Shown: positions 50,287 to 61,140, numbered from the stretch's first letter. The stretch: 64,000 bases of DNA from Gemmobacter lanyuensis (GCF_014652355.1 NZ_BMYQ01000001.1:60180-124179); one strand, 5' to 3'. Notes: a model not told the origin generated them from the letters alone. Program-made: numbers and translations.

Positions 50287-51762
50287 TTATTCGGCGACCT
50301 TCATTTCGAAGCCTTCGGCCAGCTTGTCCGAGGGGGCTACCGGGTATTCACCCGAGAAGCAGGCATCGCAGAAGCGCGGTGCCTTCGGGTCGCGGCCGGC
50401 GGATTCGCCCGCCGCGCGGTAAAGGCCATCGAGCGAGATGAATTTGAGGCTGTCCACCCCGATCCAGTCGCGCATCTCATCCTCGGTCATGGTCGCGGCG
50501 AGGAGTTTGGAGCGTTCCGGCGTATCGACCCCATAGAAGCAGGGCCAGGCCGTCGGCGGCGATGCGATGCGGAAATGCACCTCGGCGGCGCCGGCATCAA
50601 GGATCATGTCCTTGATCTTGCGCGAGGTGGTGCCGCGCACGACCGAGTCATCCACCAGGATCACGCGTTTGCCCTGGATGAGGGCGCGGTTCACGTTCAG
50701 CTTGAGCCGAACGCCCATGTTGCGGATCTGTTCGGTCGGCTCGATGAAGGTCCGGCCCATATACTGGTTGCGGATAATCCCCATCGCATAGGGGATGCCC
50801 GATTGCTGGCTGTAGCCGATGGCCGCCGGGGTGCCGCTGTCGGGCACGGGGCAGACGAGATCGGCGTCAACCGGGGCTTCCTTGGCCAGTTCCACGCCGA
50901 TCTGACGGCGGGTTTCATAGACCGAGCGGCCGCCGAGGATGCTGTCGGGGCGCGAGAAATAGACCTGTTCGAAGATGCAGAAGCGCGATTGGGCGGGGGT
51001 GAAGGGGCGGGTCGAAATGACCTTGTTGCCTTCGATCACCACCATCTCACCGGGGTCGATCTCGCGTACGAATTCGGCGCCGACGATATCGAGCGCGCAG
51101 GTTTCGGACGAGAGGCACCAGCCGGAATCACCCAGACGGCCCAGAACCAGCGGACGCACGCCATGGGCATCGCGGACCCCGATGAGCTTGGTGCGGGTCA
51201 TGGCGACGATCGAGAAGGCGCCTTCGACCCGGCGCAGCGCATCCTTGATGCGTTCCGCGATCGAGGTCTGGATCGAGCGCGCCATCAGATGGATGATGCA
51301 TTCGCTGTCGGAGGAGGATTGGAAGATCGAGCCGCGCTCAATAAGTTCGCGGCGCAGGGCGGCGGCATTGGTGAGGTTGCCGTTATGCGCGATGGCCGCG
51401 CCGCCCATGGCGAATTCCCCGAAGAAGGGCTGCACGTCGCGGATGGCGGTGGCGCCTTTCGAGCCGGCGGTCGAATAGCGCACATGGCCGATGCCGAGGC
51501 TGCCGGGCAGGGTCGCCATGACATCGGCACGGGTGAAGTTGTCGCGCACATAGCCGAAGCGGCGGGCCGAGTTGAAACCCTGTTCCGGGTCATAGGTGAC
51601 GATGCCGCCCGCCTCTTGCCCGCGGTGTTGCAGGGCGTGCAGGCCGAGGGCCACGAAGTTTGCGGCGTCGGCAACGCCGATCACGCCGAAGACGCCGCAC
51701 TCCTCCTTGAGTTTGTCCCCGTCTTGGAGGGCGTCAAAGGGGGTGCCGGGGACGTGGCGCAT
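50287..51762 (-). CDS. purF: Amidophosphoribosyltransferase
   Basis: This 491-residue enzyme catalyses the first committed step of purine synthesis, making phosphoribosylamine from PRPP and glutamine. The N-terminal glutaminase Cys becomes exposed after removal of a propeptide before CGVFGVIG (Cys 22). The C-terminal PRPP motif is VILVDDSVVRGTTSRKI. Start ATG 51762 follows GGAGAGAG; a longer start at 51828 is unlikely. It is followed upstream by cvpA, as in many bacteria. Confidence 0.95.
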   Translation of the reverse strand: MRHVPGTPFDALQDGDKLKEECGVFGVIGVADAANFVALGLHALQHRGQEAGGIVTYDPEQGFNSARRFGYVRDNFTRADVMATLPGSLGIGHVRYSTAGSKGATAIRDVQPFFGEFAMGGAAIAHNGNLTNAAALRRELIERGSIFQSSSDSECIIHLMARSIQTSIAERIKDALRRVEGAFSIVAMTRTKLIGVRDAHGVRPLVLGRLGDSGWCLSSETCALDIVGAEFVREIDPGEMVVIEGNKVISTRPFTPAQSRFCIFEQVYFSRPDSILGGRSVYETRRQIGVELAKEAPVDADLVCPVPDSGTPAAIGYSQQSGIPYAMGIIRNQYMGRTFIEPTEQIRNMGVRLKLNVNRALIQGKRVILVDDSVVRGTTSRKIKDMILDAGAAEVHFRIASPPTAWPCFYGVDTPERSKLLAATMTEDEMRDWIGVDSLKFISLDGLYRAAGESAGRDPKAPRFCDACFSGEYPVAPSDKLAEGFEMKVAE

Positions 51763-51782
51763 GGGCTCTCTCCGAATCCGAA

Positions 51783-51847
51783 GGGGGGCGATTGGCCCCC
51801 CTTTAGCGCCTGAGCGGCGGAGTGTCACGCCCCGAAGCGCCGGGGCG
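51783..51847 (-). terminator. Two GC hairpins between cvpA and purF
   Basis: In the leftward direction, CGCCCCG/CGGGGCG (51847-51828) and GGGGGGC/GCCCCCC (51801-51783) each form perfect seven-base stems right after the cvpA stop. No long T run follows, so they may reduce but not abolish readthrough to purF. Confidence 0.4.
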
Positions 51848-51860
51848 GGTCACCGATCTG

Positions 51861-52457
51861 TCAGCCGTTGGTGGCGGGCGCCTCGGGCGTGGCCGGGGTG
51901 GCGGGTGCGGCGCAGACCGACACGAGGCCTTCATATTGCTGCACGATCCAGCCGGGGGCGTCTTCGGGGATTTGTTCGTCGATATTGCCCTGGAACGAGG
52001 CAAAAACCTTGGCCGAGCGCGAGTTTTCCACCATGGGCACGGCGCTGCTGGTCACCGCCTTATCATAGACGACGAAGGCCACCGCCACCAGAACGACCCC
52101 GCGCGCCACGCCGAACAGGAAGCCGAGCGCCTGATCAAGACCGCCCAGCACCGACTGGTTGACCCAGGTGGACAGCAGCGGCGTGAAGAGCGCCGCCACC
52201 ACCAGACCTGCGGCGAAGACGGCGGCGAAGGCCGCGATGATCGACAGTTCGCAGCTGTCGCCAATGAAATCGCCCAGCATGGGGATTTCCTTGACCAGAG
52301 GTTGTGCCTGCGGGGCAAAGACATAGGCCAGGACCGCAGCCCCCACCCAGCCCGCGATCGCCATGCTTTCCCGGATCAGACCGCGCGAATAGGCCAGGAT
52401 CGCCGACAAGACGATGACCCCGGCGACCACGCCGTCGATGATGGTGAAACCTTCCAT
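51861..52457 (-). CDS. cvpA: CvpA family membrane protein
   Basis: This 198-residue inner-membrane protein has about four helices, starting FTIIDGVVAGVIVLSAILAY, and a C-terminal proline/alanine tail. In E. coli CvpA is tied to colicin V production and biofilm growth, and is commonly found next to purF. It follows radA by 17 bases. Confidence 0.88.
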   Translation of the reverse strand: MEGFTIIDGVVAGVIVLSAILAYSRGLIRESMAIAGWVGAAVLAYVFAPQAQPLVKEIPMLGDFIGDSCELSIIAAFAAVFAAGLVVAALFTPLLSTWVNQSVLGGLDQALGFLFGVARGVVLVAVAFVVYDKAVTSSAVPMVENSRSAKVFASFQGNIDEQIPEDAPGWIVQQYEGLVSVCAAPATPATPEAPATNG

Positions 52458-52474
52458 GTCCTACTCCCCCGGGG

Positions 52475-53830
52475 TCAGCCGGCCCCGAACATCTCGCCCA
52501 CGAAGGCCGTGAGATCGGCCATGTCGCGCAGACGCATACCCTCTGCCTGTCCCGCCTTCGAGCGGGCGGGCAATGTGGCCTGTGAAAAACCAAGTTTCGC
52601 GGCTTCTTTCAACCTGTTTTCGGTCTGCCCGACCGGGCGCAGTGCACCAGAGAGCGAGATTTCCCCGAAAAGCACCATGTCTGGCGGAATTGCCACATCC
52701 TCGCGCGCGCTGAGCAGCGCCGCCGCCACCGCCAGATCAGCGGCAGGTTCATTGACGCGCATGCCGCCTGCGACGTTCAGAAAGACATCGAGCCCGGTGA
52801 AGGGGATGCCGCAGCGTGCCTCAAGCACCGCAAGGATGGTGGAAAGCCGCCCCGAGTCGAGCCCGACGACCGTGCGCCGCGGTGTCCCCAGATTTGAGGG
52901 CGCAACCAGAGCCTGAATTTCGGTCAGAACCGGGCGGGTGCCTTCGATCCCGGCAAAGACGGCGGATCCGGGGGTTGCGGCCTCGCGATCCGACAGGAAC
53001 AGGGCCGAGGGGTTCAGCACCTCGGATAGGCCGTCGCCGGTCATTTCGAAGACGCCGATTTCATCCGCCGGACCGAAGCGGTTCTTAACCGCGCGCAGGA
53101 TGCGGAACTGGTGGCCGCGTTCGCCCTCGAAGTAAAGGACAGTATCGACCATATGTTCCAGCACGCGCGGGCCTGCGATAGCGCCCTCTTTGGTGACATG
53201 GCCCACGATGACCACCGCCACCCCGCGCCGCTTGGCGAAATTCACCAGCTCATGCGCGGCGGCGCGGACCTGGCTGACCGATCCCGGCGCGCTTTCGACA
53301 TTGTCGAGCCACATGGTCTGGATCGAGTCTATGATGGCCAGTTGCGGGCGTTCGGCATCCAGAGTGGTCAGGATGTCGCGCAGGTTGGTTTCGGCGCCAA
53401 GGCCCACGGGGGCCTGTTGCAGGCCAAGCCGTTGGGCGCGCATCCGCACCTGCGCCGCGGCCTCTTCGCCCGAAATATAGAGGCATTTCAGTCCGTTGCG
53501 GGCAAAACTTGCCGCCGCCTGCAAGAGCAGCGTCGATTTCCCGATGCCTGGATCGCCGCCCACCAGAATGGCCGAGGCGGGAACGAGGCCACCGCCCAGC
53601 ACGCGGTCCAGCTCTCCGATCCCCGAGGAGGCGCGGGGGGGCGGGGCCTCTTCGGTGGCCAGATCGGTCAGCGGAATGGTGCGGCCCTTGGCGGTGGGTT
53701 TGGGACCGGCTGACAGGGGCGCCTCTTCGATGATCGAATTCCAGGCGCCGCAGGCATCGCATTTGCCGGCCCATTTCTTGTGGACGGCCCCGCAGGCGGT
53801 GCAGGAATAGCTGGTGCTGATCTTTGCCAT
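52475..53830 (-). CDS. radA: DNA repair protein RadA
   Basis: This 451-residue ATPase acts in branch migration during recombination. The N-terminal C4 zinc finger is YSCTACGAVHKKWAGKCDAC. Walker A is GGDPGIGKST, the RadA-specific motif is VKNRFGPADE, and the C-terminus is Lon protease-like. ATG 53830 is preceded by a clear gap to the next gene. Confidence 0.95.
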   Translation of the reverse strand: MAKISTSYSCTACGAVHKKWAGKCDACGAWNSIIEEAPLSAGPKPTAKGRTIPLTDLATEEAPPPRASSGIGELDRVLGGGLVPASAILVGGDPGIGKSTLLLQAAASFARNGLKCLYISGEEAAAQVRMRAQRLGLQQAPVGLGAETNLRDILTTLDAERPQLAIIDSIQTMWLDNVESAPGSVSQVRAAAHELVNFAKRRGVAVVIVGHVTKEGAIAGPRVLEHMVDTVLYFEGERGHQFRILRAVKNRFGPADEIGVFEMTGDGLSEVLNPSALFLSDREAATPGSAVFAGIEGTRPVLTEIQALVAPSNLGTPRRTVVGLDSGRLSTILAVLEARCGIPFTGLDVFLNVAGGMRVNEPAADLAVAAALLSAREDVAIPPDMVLFGEISLSGALRPVGQTENRLKEAAKLGFSQATLPARSKAGQAEGMRLRDMADLTAFVGEMFGAG

Positions 53831-53836
53831 GGTCTG

Positions 53837-54814
53837 TTAGCCCCAAGCTTCGGCTGTCAGGGTGAGCGAGCGTTTGCGCGCCTCGAAATCCCAGGTGTCG
53901 GTGACAAGGATCAGCTCATCGGCGCGGGTTTCGGCCACGATCCGCTCCAACCCCGCCCGGACCTGATTGGGGGTGCCGACGACATGGCAGCCCAGCATCG
54001 CCATGACCTGCGCCTCTTCGCGTGGCGCCCAATCCACCGGGCCGGGGGGCATGGAATAGCGCCGGTTGCCCCGGATCAGCCCCAAGAAACCCTGCTGCAT
54101 GGTGGTGAACAGGTGGCGTGCCTCATCCTCGGTTTCCGCACAGATCACATTGACCGCGACCATCGCATGCGGATCACGACCGCGGAGCGAGGGTTTGTAC
54201 TGCGCGCGATAGAGATGCAGCGCCTCATGCAAAGCGCCGGGCGCGAAATGCGAGGCAAAGCCATAGGGCAGGCCCAGTTCGGCCGCCAGCATCGCCCCGA
54301 AATGTGACGAGCCGAGGATGATGAATTCCACATCGCTGCCCGCGGCAGGAACGGCGGTGATGCCAAGGGTGTTTTCGGGCGCAAACCAGCCCATCAGCTC
54401 AACCACGTCCTGCGGGAAATGTTCGGCCCCGTGCGGATCGCGCCGCAGCGCGCGGATCAGCGTGGCGCCATCGGTGCCCGGCGCGCGTCCAAGGCCAAGG
54501 TCGATCCGGCCGGGGTGCAGCTGCGCCAGCGTGCCGAATTGTTCGGCCACCACATAGGGCGCGTGGTTGGGCAGCATCACCCCCCCGGCGCCGACACGGA
54601 TGCGCGTGGTCCCGCCCGCGACATGGGCAATCACCACCGGCGTCGCGGCCGAGGCCACGCCCACCATATTGTGATGCTCGGCCACCCAGTAGCGGTGAAA
54701 ACCAAGCCCCTCGACATGCTGGGCAATCGCGCGGGCATTCTGCAGCGCCTGGGCAGGGCCCCGATCCTCGCGCACGCGGGTCAGATCCAGCAGGGACAGG
54801 GGGGGACGTGTCAT
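53837..54814 (-). CDS. LLM-class flavin-dependent oxidoreductase
   Basis: This 325-residue luciferase-like monooxygenase starts [20 protein letters not shown] and has [20 protein letters not shown] and [14 protein letters not shown], the standard LLM blocks for reduced FMN. Its substrate is unknown. ATG 54814 overlaps the stop of the pqiA-like gene by four bases. The flavin reductase at 28.4 kb could supply reduced flavin, but this is only a possibility. Confidence 0.87.
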   Translation of the reverse strand: MTRPPLSLLDLTRVREDRGPAQALQNARAIAQHVEGLGFHRYWVAEHHNMVGVASAATPVVIAHVAGGTTRIRVGAGGVMLPNHAPYVVAEQFGTLAQLHPGRIDLGLGRAPGTDGATLIRALRRDPHGAEHFPQDVVELMGWFAPENTLGITAVPAAGSDVEFIILGSSHFGAMLAAELGLPYGFASHFAPGALHEALHLYRAQYKPSLRGRDPHAMVAVNVICAETEDEARHLFTTMQQGFLGLIRGNRRYSMPPGPVDWAPREEAQVMAMLGCHVVGTPNQVRAGLERIVAETRADELILVTDTWDFEARKRSLTLTAEAWG

Positions 54815-55227
54815 CGGGTGCGGCCAGTCAAAATCGAGATCAGGGTCAGGGCGGTGAAGAGGTAAGTTCCCCATGCCACCTCGACCGTGGCAAGGCCAAC
54901 CCCCTTCACGATCACGACATAAAGCGCGATCAGGAAGATATCGGCCATCGCAAGCTTGCCGAGTATGGCCAGCGCCGGTTCGGCCCGCGGGTCAAGCAGG
55001 TCGAAATCCCGCAAGGCCCGCCCCAGCACCTTGAGCAGCGGCGCAAAGATCGCGCAGGTCGTCACCACAAGCGCCAGCGGTGCATCCACCGACCAGAGCG
55101 ATTGCAGCCCCGACAGGACCGAGATTTCCGACAGGCCAAAGATCGGCAACACCCCGGCCCGCAACAAAGGTGCGAACCAGGCCAGCGGAAACAGCACAAG
55201 AAGGACAAGGTTCAAGGCGCGCGACAT
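54811..55227 (-). CDS. Paraquat-inducible protein A (PqiA)-like membrane protein
   Basis: This 138-residue membrane protein is shorter than E. coli PqiA, which has two such domains. It has about three to four hydrophobic helices beginning [19 protein letters not shown]. The cysteine zinc motif of full PqiA is not present. It is upstream of and overlaps the LLM gene. Confidence 0.78.
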   Translation of the reverse strand: MSRALNLVLLVLFPLAWFAPLLRAGVLPIFGLSEISVLSGLQSLWSVDAPLALVVTTCAIFAPLLKVLGRALRDFDLLDPRAEPALAILGKLAMADIFLIALYVVIVKGVGLATVEVAWGTYLFTALTLISILTGRTR

Positions 55228-55253
55228 CGCGCCACCATGGGGCCTAGCGCCTG

Positions 55254-56033
55254 TCAGTGCAAGCCGTCGCCCTTGGGGCCATGCAGCGCAAGGGGCAGCG
55301 CATTGGCATCGCGCGGGTCTTCGAATGCATAGCCCAAAGCGGGCAGGATTTCGCGCAGATCGGCCTCAAGCCGCCGGATCTGCGAAAGATTGCGGCGTTC
55401 CTCGGCTTCGACATCGGTCAGCCAGCGGCGCAGCTCATCGCTGGTCATGCGGGCGAGGCGGATCCGTTCGGCCAGCTGATCGGCCTCCGACTGCCGTGCC
55501 CGCAGAAATTCGCGCGCGCGCTGCACCTTTTCGTCGGAATAGGCACGGGCAAGGTCACGCGACTGAAAGCTCATCTGCGCGGCCAGCTCCAGCAATTCGG
55601 GTTCAAGCTCGGACAGATCGGGGTGGCGGCGGAGCAGGTCCATCCTTTGGCGCACCGATTCAAATTCGGACGAGAGGGTGAAAACCCCGGTACGGTCCGC
55701 AGCATGGGCCAGTGCATAGGCGCGCTTCACATCCTCCATCCCGATCTGGAATGACCGGTGGCTGCGTTCCAGCCGCGCCATCCGCGCATTGGCGGGCAGA
55801 AAGAAGCACAGGCAGAGCAGCAGCAGCGTCAGGCCGACCTGCACCCACATCCCCGCATCGGGCCAGGCGTCATTGCCCCAATTGACCGGCAGGCTGGGCC
55901 AGGGAATCTGCCCCAGTGCCGCCATGGCCGAGGCGACGCACATTGCTGCCGCAAGAGTTGAAATCGCCCATAACGCGAGCATGGCGCCCCATTGGCGGGC
56001 ATTTTGAAAAAGACTCGGACCATTGTGAAACAT
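55254..56033 (-). CDS. Membrane-anchored coiled-coil protein, Rhodobacterales type
   Basis: This 259-residue protein has two hydrophobic segments near the N-terminus (GAMLALWAISTLAAAMCVAS and MWVQVGLTLLLLCLCFFLPA). A long charged helical tail follows (AREFLRARQSEADQLAERIR, then WLTDVEAEERRNLSQIRRLEA), predicted to lie in the cytoplasm. Similar proteins are labelled DNA repair proteins in some genomes without clear reason. ATG 56033 follows TTGAGGTG. Confidence 0.65.
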   Translation of the reverse strand: MFHNGPSLFQNARQWGAMLALWAISTLAAAMCVASAMAALGQIPWPSLPVNWGNDAWPDAGMWVQVGLTLLLLCLCFFLPANARMARLERSHRSFQIGMEDVKRAYALAHAADRTGVFTLSSEFESVRQRMDLLRRHPDLSELEPELLELAAQMSFQSRDLARAYSDEKVQRAREFLRARQSEADQLAERIRLARMTSDELRRWLTDVEAEERRNLSQIRRLEADLREILPALGYAFEDPRDANALPLALHGPKGDGLH

Positions 56034-56163
56034 GCGGCACCTCAAGACATGGGCCAGCATTTCCGCAGTGCGGGGGACACTGCAACACAATTTTGCCACA
56101 ATTGGGTTTGGACAGAATAATCCTACCGTCGTCCCCCGCATTGTCGCGGCGGACGAAACGGAA

Positions 56164-56910
56164 TCAGCGCAGTGATTCGATGGGGCCTTCGGCGCGACCG
56201 TGGATGAACTGCTGCACGTAAGGGTCTGTCGTGGCGTCCATTTCAGTGACGGGGCCTGTCCACCGCACCTTGCCGCCGTGCAGCATGGCGACATTGTCGG
56301 CGATCGCCCGGACCGAGGACATGTCATGCGTGATCGTCATGGCGGTTGCGCCCATTTCGGTCACAATTTCGCGGATCAGATCGTTGATGACGCCCGACAT
56401 GATCGGGTCCAGCCCGGTGGTCGGCTCGTCGAAAAAGATGATCTCCGGCTCGGCCGCGATCGCGCGGGCGAGGCTGACGCGCTTTTGCATGCCGCCCGAA
56501 AGCTCGGCCGGGAACTGGTCGGCGACATGGGGGCCAAGCCCCACCCGGCGTAGCTTTTCGATGGCGAGTTCGCGCGCTTCGGCCTTGGGGCGCTTCAACG
56601 CGCCGCGCATCAGGCGGAAGGCCACGTTTTCCCAGATGCGGAGGCTGTCGAACAGCGCGCCACCCTGAAACAGCATCCCGAACCGCGCCAGAAAGGCGTC
56701 GCGGTCGCCCGTGGTCACATCCTGCCCGTCCAGCGTGATGCGGCCCTGATCCGGGGTGACAAGGCCCAGGATGCATTTCAGCAGCACCGATTTGCCGGTG
56801 CCCGACCCCCCGATGATCACCATCGAGGTGCCCTTGGCGATGGTCAGATCGACCCCGCACAGCACCTGGTTCGCCCCGAAGGTCTTATGCACGCCGCTGA
56901 GCTCGATCAT
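56164..56910 (-). CDS. mlaF: Phospholipid ABC transporter ATPase (MlaF-like)
   Basis: This 248-residue ATPase belongs to the Mla lipid-asymmetry system. Walker A is IGGSGTGKSVLLKC, the signature ELSGGMQKRVSLARA, and Walker B IIFFDEPTTGLDP. The start overlaps the stop of mlaE (ATGA). The MlaD and MlaC partners are not in the window. Confidence 0.88.
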   Translation of the reverse strand: MIELSGVHKTFGANQVLCGVDLTIAKGTSMVIIGGSGTGKSVLLKCILGLVTPDQGRITLDGQDVTTGDRDAFLARFGMLFQGGALFDSLRIWENVAFRLMRGALKRPKAEARELAIEKLRRVGLGPHVADQFPAELSGGMQKRVSLARAIAAEPEIIFFDEPTTGLDPIMSGVINDLIREIVTEMGATAMTITHDMSSVRAIADNVAMLHGGKVRWTGPVTEMDATTDPYVQQFIHGRAEGPIESLR

Positions 56911-57713
56911 GAGAAGAACAGCTCCGTCAGCAGATAGTTGGCCGCAAAGATCAGGACCGAGGCCGAGACGACCGCCGATTTCGTGGCCTTGCCGACGCCC
57001 TGCGCGCCGCGCCCCGAATTCATGCCGTGATAGCACCCCATGAGCGCGACCAGAAATCCGAAGGCCGCACCCTTGAGCAGGCCCGAGGTCACATCCCACA
57101 TTTCCAGAAAATCGACCGTGTTCTTGATATAGGCGGCCGAGTTGAAATCGAGCCGCTGCACACCGACCAGCCAGCCCCCCATGATCCCGATGCTGTCGCC
57201 CACCGCAACCAGCACCGGCACGGCAAGCGTGGCAGCCAGAACGCGGGGAACGGCAAGATATTTCAACGGGTTGGTTGAAAGCGTGACCAGCGCGTCAATC
57301 TGTTCGGTCACTTTCATGGTGCCCAGTTCGGCGGCGATGGATGAGGCCACGCGCGCCGCCACCATCAGGCCGCCCAGCACCGGGCCCAGTTCGCGCGCCA
57401 TGCCGATGGCGACAATGGCGGGCACCACCGCCTCGGCACTGAAACGCTGGCCGCCGGCATAGATCTGCAACGCCAGCGCGCCGCCGGTGAACAGTGCGGT
57501 CATCCCCACCACGGGAAGCGAAAACCACCCTATCTGCATCAGCGCATGCAGGAATTCGCGCGGGTAGAAGGGCGGGCGCAGCATATGGCTGACGACCTCG
57601 GCTGCGAAAAGCGCGATGCGGCCCAGACTTGCCAGAAGCCCGAGCATAAAGCGCCCCAGCGCCGCCACCGGAGAGAGGATGCTCAACGCCAATGCCCCTT
57701 CAGACTTGACCAT
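56907..57713 (-). CDS. mlaE: Phospholipid ABC transporter permease (MlaE-like)
   Basis: This 268-residue inner-membrane permease shows the MlaE blocks [52 protein letters not shown] and [18 protein letters not shown]. Its start lies 14 bases inside the end of alr. It works with MlaF to move phospholipids between membranes. Confidence 0.88.
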   Translation of the reverse strand: MVKSEGALALSILSPVAALGRFMLGLLASLGRIALFAAEVVSHMLRPPFYPREFLHALMQIGWFSLPVVGMTALFTGGALALQIYAGGQRFSAEAVVPAIVAIGMARELGPVLGGLMVAARVASSIAAELGTMKVTEQIDALVTLSTNPLKYLAVPRVLAATLAVPVLVAVGDSIGIMGGWLVGVQRLDFNSAAYIKNTVDFLEMWDVTSGLLKGAAFGFLVALMGCYHGMNSGRGAQGVGKATKSAVVSASVLIFAANYLLTELFFS

Positions 57714-58761
57714 GCGTCGCGGCAGAGACGTAGCGCCGCGTGTAACGATGGCCGAGCGAGGTCAGAACCTCATAACCGATGGTCCCGGCGATATCGGCCA
57801 GATCATCGACGCCCTGCATCGGCCCCAGAATATCCAGCGTGCGCGGCAGGTTGTGCAGGTGGCTGACATCGACGGTGATCAGATCCATCGAAACGCGGCC
57901 CACGATGGGGCAGGGCACGTCGCCATCCCAAAGCGTCGCCTGATTGGAATAGCGCCGCGTCAGACCGTCGGCATAGCCTGCGGCAACCGTGGCGATCAGC
58001 CGGGGCTGCGTGGCGGTATAGCCGCAGGAATAGCCCACGATCTCGCCCGGTGCTATTTCGCGCACCTGAATGATCGGCAGGGCAAGGCCCACCACCGGGC
58101 GCGCATCGCCATGCGGGCGGCCGCCGTAAAGACCCACGCCGGGGCGGGTCAGCTCAAAATGAAATTCCGGCCCCAGCAGGATGCCCCCGGTGGCCGCGAG
58201 GCTGCGCGGCACGCCGATGCCATCGGTCATGGCATGGAATTCCGCAAGCTGGGCCGCGTTCATCGGGTGGTCGGGTTCATCGGCGCAGGCCAGATGGCTC
58301 ATCACCAGTTCGGGGCCCTGTTCCAGCACCAGGGGGGCCACGGCCTCCCATTCCGGGGCTTCAAGCCCCAGTCGGTTCATGCCGGTATCCAGCTGGATGC
58401 CGAAAGGATGGCCCGGCAGGCTTTCCAGATGCCGGGTGATCTGTTCGACGGAATTGAGCATGGGGGTCAGATCCAGATCATGGATCATCTCGGTATCCCC
58501 GGCCATATGGCCGCCCAGCACATTGATCTGCGGTCCCGGCCCCAGCGCCTGCCGCACGGCGGCGCCTTCCTCGGCCACGGCCACAAAGAAACGGCGGGCG
58601 CCAGCCTCGGCCAGCGCGCGCACGACGCGTTTGGAGCCGAGCCCATAGGCATCGGCCTTGACCACGGCAGCGGTCTGCGTGGTCGGGTCACTCATCCGGT
58701 CCAAGGCGCGCCAGTTGGCGGCGATGGCATCAAGGTCGATCGTCAGGGTCGCGGTTGCCAT
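57700..58761 (-). CDS. alr: Alanine racemase
   Basis: This 353-residue PLP enzyme makes D-alanine for the cell wall. The PLP Lys lies in [11 protein letters not shown] near residue 36. A second catalytic Tyr is in the C-terminal barrel around GLTRRYSN. Start ATG 58761 is chosen because it begins directly at the fold ([16 protein letters not shown]). Confidence 0.94.
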   Translation of the reverse strand: MATATLTIDLDAIAANWRALDRMSDPTTQTAAVVKADAYGLGSKRVVRALAEAGARRFFVAVAEEGAAVRQALGPGPQINVLGGHMAGDTEMIHDLDLTPMLNSVEQITRHLESLPGHPFGIQLDTGMNRLGLEAPEWEAVAPLVLEQGPELVMSHLACADEPDHPMNAAQLAEFHAMTDGIGVPRSLAATGGILLGPEFHFELTRPGVGLYGGRPHGDARPVVGLALPIIQVREIAPGEIVGYSCGYTATQPRLIATVAAGYADGLTRRYSNQATLWDGDVPCPIVGRVSMDLITVDVSHLHNLPRTLDILGPMQGVDDLADIAGTIGYEVLTSLGHRYTRRYVSAATHGQV

Positions 58762-58861
58762 GGCTGCGGTTTTGACAGGGACTGCGCGAAGGTCAAGGGG
58801 AAATGGCGGCCCGTCGCGCCCGCGTGATGGGCGAGGGGGCCGATGGCGCGGGAATGGGCGC

Positions 58862-58895
58862 AAAAAAGAAGCCCCCGACCGGGCGGGTCGGGGGC
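58862..58895 (-). terminator. Intrinsic terminator of the smo/mtlK operon
   Basis: In the leftward direction GCCCCCGACC and GGTCGGGGGC make a perfect ten-base stem around a five-base loop, followed by TTCTTTTTTG. It lies 44 bases after the mtlK stop. Confidence 0.88.
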
Positions 58896-58938
58896 AGGGG
58901 TAGGGGCGCGCCTCTTCGGGGGGCGCGGCCCCGTGCGA

Positions 58939-60372
58939 TCACTGCCCCAGATAGTGACGCAGGGTGGCAGCGGTGCCGTCCGCCCAGAGCATGTTGAGCC
59001 AGCCCGCAAATTCGGCGGCAAAGCCCGCATGATCGGCCAGATCGCCATAGATGGTGCGCTGGTTCAGCCAAAGCTGCGGTTCCGCCTTGGCCGCTTGCGC
59101 CAGCGTGGTCAGCGCCGCCCAGTTCGGATCATTGGGGGCGATGGGGGTGCCTGCATCGCTGGTGCCCGCACAATAGCGGCACCAGAGCGCCGATTCCAGC
59201 GCGAGTCCCCGCGCCGATTGCCCCGCCGCCAGCGCATCGCGGATCGACGGGATGATGAACTTCGGCTGCCGGTTCGACCCGTCAAGGCAGAGCCTGCGTT
59301 CGGTATCGGCCACCTCCGGGTTGGAAAAGCGCGACCGGATCAGATCGTAATAGGCGCCGATGTCGGTATTGGGGACCGGTGGCACATAGGGGATGACCTC
59401 TTCCCGCTCGACCTTGTCGAGGAAGGCCGAAATCAGCGGATGGGCCATGGCCTCATGCACATATTCGATGTCCATCAGCCCGCCGGGATAGGCGATGATC
59501 GCATGCCCGCCGTTCAGGATGCGGATCTTCATCATCTCATAGGCATGGACCTGATCGCTGAAGGTGACGCCCACCTTTTCCAGCGCGGGACGGCCCGCTG
59601 GGAAGTTGTCCTCGACCACCCACTGGCGGAAGGGTTCACAGGTCACCGGCACGGGATCATCTGCCAGACCGAAGCTTGCCGCCATGGCGCGTTCGCGCGG
59701 GCCGGTGGCGGGGGTGATGCGGTCCACCATGGCATTGGGGAAGGCCACATGGGCATCAATCCAGTCGGCCAGTTCCGGGTCCGACAGCCGCGCAAGGCCC
59801 GACACCGCCGCATGGGTGACATGGCCATTCCCCGGCAGGTTGTCGCAGCACATGACGGTGAAGGGCGCGATCCCCGCCGCGCGGCGGTTCTTCAGCGCCT
59901 TGACGATGGCGCCAAAGGCCGTTTCGGGCACATCCGGGTTTGCGGCATCGGCGCGGATTTCCGGCGCCGCCGGGTCAAACTGCCCGGTGGCTGCATTGAT
60001 GAAATACCCCCCCTCCGTCACGGTGAGCGAGACGATGCGGATCTCTGCCCTGCTCATGGCCGCAATCAGGCTGGCATTGCCGGGTTCCACGGGCAGGAAA
60101 TCGATCATGCTGCCCACGCGGCGGCAGGTCTTGCCCGCGGGGTCAAGCTCGATCACGGTGGAAAGGCAGTCCTGCGCGCGCAGCGCATCGCGCATCAGCG
60201 CGTCGCCGGGCCGGACACCGGCGCCGATGATGGCCCAGTCATGGCCTTCGCCAAGGGCGAACAGGTCATCCAGATAGACCGCCATATGGGCGCGGTGAAA
60301 ATTGCCAAGGCCGATATGGACGATGCCTGCGGTCAGGGCGCTGCGGTCATATTGGGGTGTTTGCACGGTCAT
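58939..60372 (-). CDS. mtlK: Mannitol 2-dehydrogenase
   Basis: This 477-residue long-chain polyol dehydrogenase oxidises mannitol to fructose. The nucleotide-binding start is GIVHIGLGNFHRAHMAVYLD near residue 15. The catalytic Lys lies in MMKIRILNGGH near residue 298. ATG 60372 is one base after the smoS stop. It is the last gene of the operon, as in Rhodobacter sphaeroides. Confidence 0.93.
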   Translation of the reverse strand: MTVQTPQYDRSALTAGIVHIGLGNFHRAHMAVYLDDLFALGEGHDWAIIGAGVRPGDALMRDALRAQDCLSTVIELDPAGKTCRRVGSMIDFLPVEPGNASLIAAMSRAEIRIVSLTVTEGGYFINAATGQFDPAAPEIRADAANPDVPETAFGAIVKALKNRRAAGIAPFTVMCCDNLPGNGHVTHAAVSGLARLSDPELADWIDAHVAFPNAMVDRITPATGPRERAMAASFGLADDPVPVTCEPFRQWVVEDNFPAGRPALEKVGVTFSDQVHAYEMMKIRILNGGHAIIAYPGGLMDIEYVHEAMAHPLISAFLDKVEREEVIPYVPPVPNTDIGAYYDLIRSRFSNPEVADTERRLCLDGSNRQPKFIIPSIRDALAAGQSARGLALESALWCRYCAGTSDAGTPIAPNDPNWAALTTLAQAAKAEPQLWLNQRTIYGDLADHAGFAAEFAGWLNMLWADGTAATLRHYLGQ

Positions 60373-60373
60373 G

Positions 60374-61140
60374 TCATGCCATCCAGTTCCCGCCATCGAC
60401 CCCGAAGGTCTGGGCGCAGATGTATTCGGCCTCATCGGTCGCAAGGAAGATCGCCATGCCTGTCAGGTCCTGGGCAGTGCCCATCCGGCCGAAGGGCACA
60501 GATTGCCCGACGATGCGCTTCTTTTCCCCCAAGGGGCGGTTTTCATATTTGGCGAAGAAGGCATCGACCCCGTCCCAATGTTCGCCCTCGACCACGCCGG
60601 GCGCGATGGCATTCACATTGATGCGGTGCGGGATCAGGTTCAGCCCCGCGCTTTGCGTGAGGCTGATGACAGCGGCCTTGGTGGCGCAATAGACGCCCAC
60701 AAGGCTTTCGCCGCGCCGCCCGGCCTGGCTGGCCATATTGATGATCTTGCCGCCTTCGCCACGGTCGATCATGTGCCGCGCTGCCGCCTGCAGGCAGAAA
60801 AGCGTCCCCGCCACATTGACCGCAAAGAGGCGGTCGTAATCGCTGCGGGTGATTTCGACGATGGGGGCCGCGCTGAACAGCGCGGCATTGTTCACCAGAA
60901 TGTCCAGCTTCCCCATTTTTTCAATGGCTTGGGCAAAGCCTGCCTCGATGCTATCCTGCCGGGTCACATCCATCTGGATGGCCACGGCCTGCGGGCCAAG
61001 GCTGGCTGCCGCCGCGGCCACGGCCTCGGCATTGATATCGGCCAGCGCCACGGTTGCGCCTTCGGCGATATAGGCGCGGGCGAATTCAAGCCCGATCCCG
61101 CGAGCAGCCCCGGTGATGAGAGCGGTTTTCCCCTGCAGTC

